Below, piece by piece: positions 1-5,579 of a stretch of DNA of 14,324 nucleotides; position 1 is the stretch's first letter, and every line of letters begins with the position of its first letter. Source of the DNA: Bog-756 sp037141235 (GTDB taxonomy: Bacteria; Actinomycetota; Acidimicrobiia; Acidimicrobiales; RAAP-2); assembly GCA_037141235.1 (NCBI GenBank), contig JBAXCY010000059.1:1-14324 (forward strand), written 5' to 3'. The notes below the pieces were generated by a model. It had not been told where the DNA came from. It saw only the letters and a list, made by a program, of their open reading frames with translations, and made no database searches. A program made the translations under genes and the position numbers.

Positions 1-28
1 CGGGTCAGGCCGTAACGGGTCAGGCCGT
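1..28. repeat. short tandem repeat across a stop codon
   Basis: CGGGTCAGGCCGT occurs at 1-13 and again at 16-28, a 15-bp period. On the minus strand the second copy contains the TGA stop (20-22) of the unrecognised gene, and the first copy repeats the same TGA 15 bp further downstream. The array touches the window edge, so the real copy number cannot be seen. Confidence 0.7.
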
Positions 29-619
29 GTCGGGCTGGACCGGGCGGAACGTGAACGGGAGGTCGCCGATGCGCACCAGGAGTGACGCAACGGAGCGACC
101 GAGGGGAGTCAGCGCCTCGTCCAACGTGGTGGGCTCCTCCAGCACACTCTCCTCGAGGGCGCACGACCCCTCGTAGGCCACCTCGATGGCGCACTCGGTT
201 CCGTTGGGTCCGTCGAGGAGCACATGCTCGATGGTTGCCGGTCCTCGGGTCAGCGGCTCACCCAGCACATCGAGGTGCTCGGGCAGGATGGCCAGTAGTG
301 GACCAGCATCGGGGACGCCGTCGAGTCCCTGGACGCGGAACGCAATCTCCACCAGCACCTCGGGCAGCTCGTCGGGATCATCGCCGATGGCCCAACTGCG
401 GTAGGCAGTCTGGCTCCACGTCGGCCAGTCGAGACTGGTGTCCACCCGGATCCGAGCAGGCCGCTCCTCGCCCGGGAGGCTGTAGGAAGTTTCGAAGCTG
501 ACGTCTCCGAGGAACACGTCCACCTGGAACCGTTCCTCGACGGCTTGGCGCTGCAGCAGCGCGGCCTCGAAGGCGCTCCGGTGAGAGGTAACGATCTGTG
601 TGAAGACGTGGTCCAGCAT
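20..619 (-). CDS. hypothetical protein, 199 aa, acidic, no recognised family
   Basis: I do not recognise this protein. The ATG at 617-619 is chosen because the open frame upstream of it is arginine/proline-rich antisense of the phosphodiesterase gene, while from this ATG the sequence becomes an ordinary acidic globular-looking protein. A TAGCCT -10-like box lies 10 nt upstream of that ATG, which agrees with this start. No signal peptide, membrane segment, cysteine cluster or catalytic motif is visible. The N-terminal ~35 residues are probably helical and rich in Gln, Glu and Ala; the middle has many hydrophobic residues alternating with acidic ones, as in a mixed alpha/beta fold. The gene diverges from the phosphodiesterase gene with only 26 bp between the two starts, so the two are probably expressed from one shared promoter region. 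The coding assignment is fairly secure, the function unknown. Confidence 0.72.
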   Translation of the reverse strand: MLDHVFTQIVTSHRSAFEAALLQRQAVEERFQVDVFLGDVSFETSYSLPGEERPARIRVDTSLDWPTWSQTAYRSWAIGDDPDELPEVLVEIAFRVQGLDGVPDAGPLLAILPEHLDVLGEPLTRGPATIEHVLLDGPNGTECAIEVAYEGSCALEESVLEEPTTLDEALTPLGRSVASLLVRIGDLPFTFRPVQPDTA

Positions 620-629
620 GGCGGGGGAG

Positions 630-635
630 AGGCTA
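630..635 (-). promoter_or_regulatory. -10 box of the hypothetical gene (TAGCCT)
   Basis: Read on the minus strand this is TAGCCT, matching the actinobacterial TANNNT -10 pattern, with 10 nt to the ATG at 619. No clear -35 is seen. The box shares its TA step (634-635) with the plus-strand -10 box. Confidence 0.5.
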
Positions 636-639
636 CCGT
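634..639 (+). promoter_or_regulatory. -10 box of the GDPD gene (TACCGT)
   Basis: TACCGT fits TANNNT and ends 6 nt before the GTG start at 646, so transcription would begin at or next to the start codon (leaderless). A purine-rich GGGGGAGAGG at 624-633 could instead serve as a distant Shine-Dalgarno if the transcript starts further upstream. Confidence 0.5.
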
Positions 640-645
640 TCTTCC

Positions 646-1542
646 GTGACCACCTCTCCCGATCCAACATCCTCGGACTCTTCGGCCCCGTCGTTGTGGC
701 GCGAGCGCCGAGTGATCGCCTACGCCCACCAGGGCGGGGCATGGGAGGGCCCTTCGTCGACGCTCCACACCATTGCTGCGGCCCTGGAGGTCGGAGCCAC
801 CGGAATCGAACTCGACGTGCACGCCACCGCTGACGGACGCCTGGTGGTGTGCCATGACGACACCGTGGACCGGACATCGGCAGCCTCTGGGACCATTGCG
901 TCATTCACCTATGCCGAGCTGTCTCGGTTGGACAACGCCTACTGGTGGGCGCCCGGCGCGGACGTGACCCCGGGGCTGGCCGACGACGGCTACCCGCTAC
1001 GAGGACGGGCACCCGAAGACCACCGCTTCGGGTTCGCCCTACTCGAAGAGGTCCTCGAGGAGTTTCCCCAGGTCGTACTCAATCTGGACATCAAGCAGAC
1101 GGCACCGACGGTCGTCCCCTACGAGGAGGCCCTGGCCGACCTGCTGCGGCGCTTCGACTGTTCTGACCGGGTCATCGTGGCCTCGTTCCTCGACACGGCG
1201 ACAGACACCTTCTCGGGGTTCGCTCCCGAGTTCCACACCTCAGCGGGCACGCTGGCCACTGCCGAGTTCTACCGTTCGGTGCAGGCGGGGGAGGAGCCGG
1301 CCCCCATGCGCCACGTGGCCCTGCAGGTGCCGGTCTCCTTCGGGGATATCACTTTGGTCGACGAGCGGTTCGTGGAGGCCGCCCACGCCCAAGGTCTGGC
1401 CGTCCATGTGTGGACCATCGAGGAGGAGTCCGAGATGGAATCGCTGTGCAAACTAGGGGTCGACGGGATCATCACCGATCGGCCCAGCGCGCTGGTCGGA
1501 GTACTCGAGAGCCTCGGGTGCACGTGGTCGCCGGGGACTTGA
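646..1542 (+). CDS. glycerophosphodiester phosphodiesterase-like protein, 298 aa
   Basis: This is a GDPD-family TIM-barrel enzyme, which typically hydrolyses glycerophosphodiesters to glycerol-3-phosphate and an alcohol. The barrel begins at about residue 23 (AYAHQGG), continues with GIELDVH (54-59, with E55 and D57 as the usual metal ligands) and VCHDD (H70 as the second catalytic His), then NLDIKQ (D148 and K150), and ends with VWTIEEESEM and GVDGIITDRPS (271-281), the family's typical last strands. It has no signal peptide, so it is probably cytoplasmic. Two family positions differ: the HRG motif reads HQG and the PENT segment reads PSST. The GTG start at 646 is favoured by the -10 box 6 nt upstream. 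Family membership is secure; the substrate is unknown, and cyclic or lysophospholipid substrates remain possible. Confidence 0.88.
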   Translation: MTTSPDPTSSDSSAPSLWRERRVIAYAHQGGAWEGPSSTLHTIAAALEVGATGIELDVHATADGRLVVCHDDTVDRTSAASGTIASFTYAELSRLDNAYWWAPGADVTPGLADDGYPLRGRAPEDHRFGFALLEEVLEEFPQVVLNLDIKQTAPTVVPYEEALADLLRRFDCSDRVIVASFLDTATDTFSGFAPEFHTSAGTLATAEFYRSVQAGEEPAPMRHVALQVPVSFGDITLVDERFVEAAHAQGLAVHVWTIEEESEMESLCKLGVDGIITDRPSALVGVLESLGCTWSPGT

Positions 1543-1601
1543 GTCGTCGTGGGCCGGCGTATGACCAGAGTTGGACTAGCCGGGGGGACGCGACCCACCA
1601 G

Positions 1602-1618
1602 AGGGATGGAGCATCCCT
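1602..1618. terminator. hairpin between convergent genes, candidate bidirectional terminator
   Basis: A perfect 7-bp stem, AGGGATG (1602-1608) and CATCCCT (1612-1618), closes a 3-nt loop in the gap between the phosphodiesterase gene (+, ends 1542) and the bL37-like gene (-, ends 1705). There is no T-tract on either side, so it would be a U-less, actinobacterial-type terminator at best. Confidence 0.4.
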
Positions 1619-1704
1619 GTCCTACAAGAGTGAACGGTCCCGTCCGGTAAACCGGCCTAGGACGAGGGGCGCCACCGTAGTGACAGTCCCCATGGGGGCA
1701 GCGG

Positions 1705-1788
1705 TCAGCCGCGCCCGCAGTTCGGCTTCTTGCCGTGGTTGGCCTTCTTCTTGGCCCGGAGCTTGCGCTTGTTGGTTCGTTTCGACAC
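1705..1788 (-). CDS. bL37-like 50S mini ribosomal protein, 27 aa
   Basis: The frame reads GTG start, MSKRTNKRKLRAKKK, then ANHGKKPNCGRG and TGA. This looks like actinobacterial bL37, the ~24-residue 50S protein first seen in mycobacterial ribosome structures: a short Lys/Arg-rich stretch followed by a conserved ANHG(K/R)(K/R)PN segment (here residues 16-23). The protein has 13 Lys or Arg in 27 residues and no acidic residue, as expected for an rRNA-buried peptide. The four-residue tail CGRG goes beyond the ending I would expect. A TAGCCT -10 box sits exactly 9 nt before the GTG, so the mRNA is probably leaderless. It stands alone between two plus-strand units. Identification rests on remembered family sequence, so moderate to good confidence. 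Confidence 0.75.
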   Translation of the reverse strand: MSKRTNKRKLRAKKKANHGKKPNCGRG

Positions 1789-1797
1789 AGTTCGGCA

Positions 1798-1803
1798 AGG
1801 CTA
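1798..1803 (-). promoter_or_regulatory. -10 box of the bL37-like gene (TAGCCT)
   Basis: On the minus strand TAGCCT is followed by 9 nt and the GTG start. A loose TTGGCT lies 19 bp further upstream and may be a weak -35. Confidence 0.5.
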
Positions 1804-1891
1804 CTCGGTCCACGCACCCCTCAGCCAACGGGCACTGGTTTAGGGCGGACAGACACGACCCCAGGCACGGCGAAGTCGTGACGGCGCGGGC

Positions 1892-2218
1892 ATGACCTGG
1901 CTCCTGCGGAACGGTGATGTGCTGGCCACGGTCGAGGTGGCAGACACGTTCCGTCTGAGGTCGAAAGGGCTGCTCGGGCGCACCGGCTATGAAGGGGCAA
2001 TGCTCCTGCCTCGCACTCGCTCGATCCACACGATCGGCATGCACTTCCCGATCGACGTGGCCTTCTGTGATACCGATTTCGTCGTGCGGGACGTTGCCCG
2101 GGTGCGCCCAATGCGGATGACCTTGCCCCGCCGCCGGTGCCGGTCGGTGATCGAGGCCGAGGCCGGTGCGTTCGAACGGTGGGGGCTCGCCGTCGGCGAC
2201 CACCTGGAGCTGCGCTGA
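1892..2218 (+). CDS. DUF192 family protein, 108 aa
   Basis: The protein matches the DUF192 pattern: RSKGLLGR (residues 23-30), a stretch centred on IHTIGMHFPIDVAFCD (45-60) that corresponds to the family's 'WMkn...pLDi.FlD' core, and a C-terminal VIEAEAGAFERWGLAVGD (87-104) that corresponds to 'vlElpaG..ekwglk.GD'. Many family members carry a signal peptide; this one does not and is the size of the bare domain, so it is probably cytosolic. The biochemical role of the family is not established. The ATG at 1892 begins the domain directly; GGCGCGGG just upstream is at best a weak ribosome-binding site. The stop overlaps the rsmI start by one base (TGATG), so the two genes are translationally coupled. 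Confidence 0.85.
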   Translation: MTWLLRNGDVLATVEVADTFRLRSKGLLGRTGYEGAMLLPRTRSIHTIGMHFPIDVAFCDTDFVVRDVARVRPMRMTLPRRRCRSVIEAEAGAFERWGLAVGDHLELR

Positions 2219-3213
2219 TGTCAGAGCACCCGACAGAGCACCCGACAGTGCACCCGACAGACGACAGTCCCGTGGACGAAAATGCCGAGTTGACGATCGC
2301 GGACCCTGGACCCACGGCGTGGCCCGACGGTGCCCTGGTCATCGTCGGGACCCCGATCGGCAACCTGGGGGACCTATCGCCACGAGCGGTGGCCGCATTG
2401 GCCTCGGCCGACGTCATCTACTGCGAAGACACCCGACATTCACGCAAGCTCCTGAGCCACTCAGGAATCACCGGGGTGACGACCCGCTCCCTCCACGAAC
2501 ACAACGAGGTCGACCGGATCGATGAGGTGGTAGCCGCCGTGGTCCATGGCCGCACAGTCGCACTGGTGAGTGACGCTGGCATGCCAGCAGTCTCGGACCC
2601 TGGAGCCCGGGTGGCCGCGGCCGTGGCCAGCGCCGGACTGACCGTGACTGTGATTCCGGGACCGTCTGCGGTTCTGGCCGCACTGGTTTCGAGTGGTTTG
2701 GCCACCGATCGGTTTTGCTTCGAAGGGTTCCTGCCCCGCTCGGGACGGGACCGGGCTGAGCGGTTGGCAGCGATCGCCAGCGAGCAACGCACCTCGATCC
2801 TCTTCGAGTCACCGGGACGTACCGGGGCCACCCTGGGCGACCTGGCTGCCGCCTGCGGGGGCGACCGTCCGGTGGCCGTGGCCCGCGAGCTCACCAAGCT
2901 CCACGAAGAGGTCTGGCGGGGTTCACTGCATGGTGCGGTCGAATGGGCAGCAGGGGGGGTCCGCGGCGAAGTGGTGCTCGTGCTGGGGGGTGCCCCAGAG
3001 GTCGTCCACCAGGAGGCGGACGACGACGTCCTCATCGAGGCGCTGCAGCGGCGGGCGGCAGCGGGCGCTCGGACCCGCGGTGCCGTCGACGAAGTGGCAG
3101 CCGAGTACAACGTGCCCCGCCGGCGTGTCTACGACTTGGCCCTCCAGGCGAAACACCAAGGTAACGGAACGGAGCCCACCACCTCCGACGACCCAGATGC
3201 TTCCGACGATTAG
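2218..3213 (+). CDS. rsmI: 16S rRNA (cytidine-1402-2'-O)-methyltransferase RsmI, 331 aa
   Basis: RsmI methylates the ribose of C1402 in the decoding centre of 16S rRNA, using SAM. All family blocks are present: TPIGNL (45-50), YCEDTRHSRKLL (68-79), SDAGMPAVSDPG (118-129), IPGPSA (146-151), FEGFLPRSGRDR (168-179), ESPGR (197-201) and ARELTKLHEE (222-231). The C-terminal part (about 270-315), ending in AAEYNVPRRRVYDLAL, looks like the small helix-turn-helix domain that follows the methylase fold in RsmI. The ATG at 2218 overlaps the TGA of the DUF192 gene, which fixes the start, and gives an N-terminal extension of about 38 low-complexity residues before the fold, including three EHPT/VHPT repeats. 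Its place near metG and rsmA matches other actinobacteria and Firmicutes. Confidence 0.95.
   Translation: MSEHPTEHPTVHPTDDSPVDENAELTIADPGPTAWPDGALVIVGTPIGNLGDLSPRAVAALASADVIYCEDTRHSRKLLSHSGITGVTTRSLHEHNEVDRIDEVVAAVVHGRTVALVSDAGMPAVSDPGARVAAAVASAGLTVTVIPGPSAVLAALVSSGLATDRFCFEGFLPRSGRDRAERLAAIASEQRTSILFESPGRTGATLGDLAAACGGDRPVAVARELTKLHEEVWRGSLHGAVEWAAGGVRGEVVLVLGGAPEVVHQEADDDVLIEALQRRAAAGARTRGAVDEVAAEYNVPRRRVYDLALQAKHQGNGTEPTTSDDPDASDD
2224..2259 (+). repeat. 12-bp x3 tandem repeat in the rsmI N-terminus
   Basis: Three in-frame copies of GAGCACCCGACA (2224-2235, 2236-2247, 2248-2259; the third begins GTG instead of GAG) encode EHPT-EHPT-VHPT at residues 3-14 of RsmI. The unit lies outside the catalytic fold and could vary in number between strains. 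Confidence 0.85.
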
Positions 3214-3314
3214 CGCCGTGTCCACGAGCAACCAGTCAGCCGCACCGCCCGCACCGCCCGCACCGGGTGCCCGAGTGGGTGGAATGCCGCGCCCCGCCAG
3301 GGTGTTGCACACTA

Positions 3315-3334
3315 GGAACAGGTAGGACTGTTCC
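3315..3334. repeat. perfect inverted repeat upstream of msrA
   Basis: GGAACAG (3315-3321) and CTGTTCC (3328-3334) are exact complements around a 6-bp centre. It lies 101 bp after the rsmI stop and 119 bp before msrA. There is no T-tract after the stem, and a CACACT box (3308-3313, like the one before rsmA) immediately precedes it, so it could be an operator, a leader hairpin or a U-less terminator of rsmI. The rest of the 240-bp gap (3214-3453) has a short ACCGCCCGC duplication at about 3243-3260 and no gene I can support. Confidence 0.6.
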
Positions 3335-3453
3335 GGTTGCGACGATCCAGTAGATCCGATGGCCGACGTAGCAAGAAGAGTGCAAGTTGAGGCACGTGGT
3401 GCCCCCGACGAGTTGGGGCATGCCGTGGCTCGCCGTTCCAGAAGGGAAGCGAC

Positions 3454-3999
3454 ATGTTTGGACGCAGTATGGATCTTGACTCTAGCCAGGGACCCCCCAT
3501 CGGGCCCGACGAGGTCCCCGAGGGGTCTGACCGGGCGGCGTTCGCAGCCGGATGCTTCTGGGGGGTAGAGGAGTTCTTCCTCGAGATCCCCGGCGTGGTG
3601 GACGCCGTGTCGGGCTACGAGGGCGGCCACGTCGACCGTCCGACCTACGAGCAGATCTGTTCGGGTTCGACCGGGCACGCCGAAGCTGTGCTGGTCACCT
3701 TCGACCCGACCCGAGTCACCTTCGACACCCTGCTCGAGGAGTTTTGGCGGCATCACGACCCCACCACCTTGAACCGGCAGGGCCCCGACCACGGGACGCA
3801 GTACCGCTCTGCCGTCTTCACGCACACCGAGGCCCAGGCCGAGGCAGCACGGGCATCCCTCGATGCGTTCCAGGTCCGGTTCCAGCGGCCGATCGTCACC
3901 GAGGTGACACCCGCGTCCACGTTCTGGCCAGCCGAGGCCTACCACCAGCGCTACACGCAGCGCACCGGTCGAGGTGGCTGTCACGTCGCCAATTGGTAG
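3454..3999 (+). CDS. msrA: peptide-methionine (S)-S-oxide reductase MsrA, 181 aa
   Basis: MsrA reduces the S epimer of methionine sulfoxide in proteins, with thioredoxin as the usual donor. The catalytic block is GCFWGVEE (33-40, nucleophile C34). SGYEGGHV (53-60), a GSTGHAEAVLVTFDP stretch (71-85) and LNRQGPDHGTQYRSAVF (106-122) are the standard family segments, followed by the C-terminal AEAYHQRY (160-167). C176 in GGCHVANW is the likely resolving cysteine; C69 is a further candidate. A good Shine-Dalgarno (GAAGGGA, 3441-3447) lies 6 nt before the ATG at 3454, in contrast to several leaderless-looking neighbours. The first ~26 residues are a non-conserved extension. It appears to be a single-gene unit. 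Function is secure. Confidence 0.95.
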   Translation: MFGRSMDLDSSQGPPIGPDEVPEGSDRAAFAAGCFWGVEEFFLEIPGVVDAVSGYEGGHVDRPTYEQICSGSTGHAEAVLVTFDPTRVTFDTLLEEFWRHHDPTTLNRQGPDHGTQYRSAVFTHTEAQAEAARASLDAFQVRFQRPIVTEVTPASTFWPAEAYHQRYTQRTGRGGCHVANW

Positions 4000-4049
4000 T
4001 CGCAGGGTCGGCGAGTACCTCGCGGTCCGGACGGTGTCGCCTGGGTCGG

Positions 4050-4055
4050 TACGCT
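4050..4055 (+). promoter_or_regulatory. -10 box of metG (TACGCT)
   Basis: TACGCT ends 8 nt before the GTG start at 4064, in the 50-bp gap after msrA. No Shine-Dalgarno is present in those 8 nt, so a near-leaderless metG transcript is likely. No convincing -35 is visible. Confidence 0.5.
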
Positions 4056-4063
4056 GACGGGCA

Positions 4064-5572
4064 GTGTCCCGATACTTCGTCACCACGCCCATCTACTACG
4101 TCAAGGACGCGCCCCACGTCGGGCACGCCTACACGACGGTCAACGCCGACGCCCTGGCCCGTTGGCACCGGCTGATCGGTGACGATGTCTTCTTCCTGAC
4201 CGGCACCGACGAACACGGCCAGAAGGTCGCACGGGCTGCCGAAGAGCAGGGGATGGCTCCCCTCGAGTGGACCGACCAGATGTCCCCCCGGTTCGCCGAA
4301 GCTTGGGCCGGGCTCGGGATCTCGAACGACGACTTCATCCGGACCACCGAGTCGCGGCACACCGCCTCCGTGCAGCAGTTCCTGAGTCGGATCAACGACA
4401 ACGGCTACATCTACAAGGGCAACTACACCGGTCTCTACTGCGTTGCCTGTGAGCGGTATTACGCAGCGGACGAAGTGCTCGACGGCGATCTGTGCCCCGA
4501 CCACCGAACCCCACTCGAACTCTTGGAGGAAGAGAACTACTTCTTCAAACTGAGCGCCTTTCAGCAGCCACTGATCGACTGGTATGCGGCTAACCCCCAC
4601 GTCGTCCTGCCCGAGTCGAAGCGCAACGAGGCGCTCGGCTTCATCAAAGGTGGACTCAATGACATCTCCATCACTCGGACCTCCATCGATTGGGGCATCC
4701 GGGTGCCGTGGGACGAGGAGCACGTCTTTTACGTCTGGTACGACGCCCTTATCAACTACGTGACGGCCATCGGCTACGGCCAGGACCAGGACAAGTTCGA
4801 CCAGTGGTGGCCGAATGTGCACCACCTGATCGGCAAGGAGATCATCCGGTTCCACTGTGTGTGGTGGCCGGCCATGTGCATGGCCGCGGGTATCGACCCG
4901 CCGGCTCATGTGCAGGTCCACGGCTGGCTATTGCTCGGCGGCGACAAGATGTCCAACTCCAGTGTCAATCGGATCACGCCGGCCGAACTGGTCGATGAGT
5001 ACGGAGTCGACCCCCTCCGCTACCACCTACTGCGGGACGTACCGCTCGGCAGTGATGGCGAGTTCTCGGCCGAGGGGATCACGGCCCGCTACAACTCGGA
5101 CCTGGCCAATAACTTGGGCAACCTGTTGTCGCGGGTGGCGACGGTGGTCGGCTCCAAGTGTGACGGCGTCGGCCCGGCCCCCGCGTCCGACAGCCGGCTG
5201 GCTGGAGTGGCTGCAGACGTACTGGTCGAGGTGACGGCAGCCTGGGACGCCGGTGCCCCGCACCTGGCCCTGGAGTCGACCTGGCGTCTCATCCGTGAGA
5301 CCAACGCCGAGCTCGAGACGGCTGAGCCGTGGAAGGCTGAGCCCGGCCCGGACGTGGATGCCGTACTGGGTAGCGCCCTCGAGGTGCTGCGTATCGTGTC
5401 CCTTCTTGTTTCGCCAGCCATCCCTTCGTCAGCCGATGAGATCTGGCGGCGGATCGGGCTGGACGGGAGGCCGGCCGACCAGCGTCTGCCAGCTGCCGCA
5501 GTCTGGGGCGGGTACCCCGGCGGAATCGCCGTGGAGAAGGGCGCCCCGCTCTTCCCTCGGCGCAAGGACTGA
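4064..5572 (+). CDS. metG: methionyl-tRNA synthetase MetG, 502 aa
   Basis: This class I synthetase charges tRNA-Met in the cytoplasm. The N-terminus opens with VTTPIYYVKDAPHVGHAYTT (6-25), containing the HIGH motif as HVGH (18-21). GTDEHGQKV (47-55) follows, then a zinc-knuckle insert with C126, C129, C144 and H147 ligands. VWYDALINY (224-232) and WPNVHHLIGKEIIRFHCVWWP (249-269) are methionine-pocket and connective elements. The KMSKS loop reads DKMSNSS (294-300), with Asn at the second Lys position. The anticodon-binding domain starts near LANNLGNLLSR and carries AEPWK; no C-terminal tRNA-binding (EMAP-like) domain follows, so this is the short form. GTG at 4064 is the start, 8 nt after a TANNNT box. 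tatD follows 7 nt after the stop, so the two are co-transcribed. Confidence 0.96.
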   Translation: MSRYFVTTPIYYVKDAPHVGHAYTTVNADALARWHRLIGDDVFFLTGTDEHGQKVARAAEEQGMAPLEWTDQMSPRFAEAWAGLGISNDDFIRTTESRHTASVQQFLSRINDNGYIYKGNYTGLYCVACERYYAADEVLDGDLCPDHRTPLELLEEENYFFKLSAFQQPLIDWYAANPHVVLPESKRNEALGFIKGGLNDISITRTSIDWGIRVPWDEEHVFYVWYDALINYVTAIGYGQDQDKFDQWWPNVHHLIGKEIIRFHCVWWPAMCMAAGIDPPAHVQVHGWLLLGGDKMSNSSVNRITPAELVDEYGVDPLRYHLLRDVPLGSDGEFSAEGITARYNSDLANNLGNLLSRVATVVGSKCDGVGPAPASDSRLAGVAADVLVEVTAAWDAGAPHLALESTWRLIRETNAELETAEPWKAEPGPDVDAVLGSALEVLRIVSLLVSPAIPSSADEIWRRIGLDGRPADQRLPAAAVWGGYPGGIAVEKGAPLFPRRKD

Positions 5573-5579
5573 GGAACTC

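Noticed and set aside
3315..3334. SOS/LexA operator
   Set aside because: The half-sites GAAC and GTTC are 12 bp apart instead of the 4 bp of an actinobacterial LexA box.
3236..3421. Minus-strand frame of 61 codons in the rsmI–msrA gap
   Set aside because: Cys/Gly/Thr-rich with no start signal; the repeated CGRCGRCG end comes from the ACCGCCCGC duplication. No support as a gene.
3359..3568. Plus-strand frame of 69 codons starting before msrA (MADVARRVQV...)
   Set aside because: It runs into the msrA coding region in another frame, has no ribosome-binding site and no recognisable domain, and its codon use in the overlap is that of a shadow frame.
2923..4092. Minus-strand frame of 389 codons over rsmI–msrA
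   Set aside because: Long antisense frames are common in high-GC DNA. The plus strand here is fully explained by RsmI and MsrA, and this frame has no domain.
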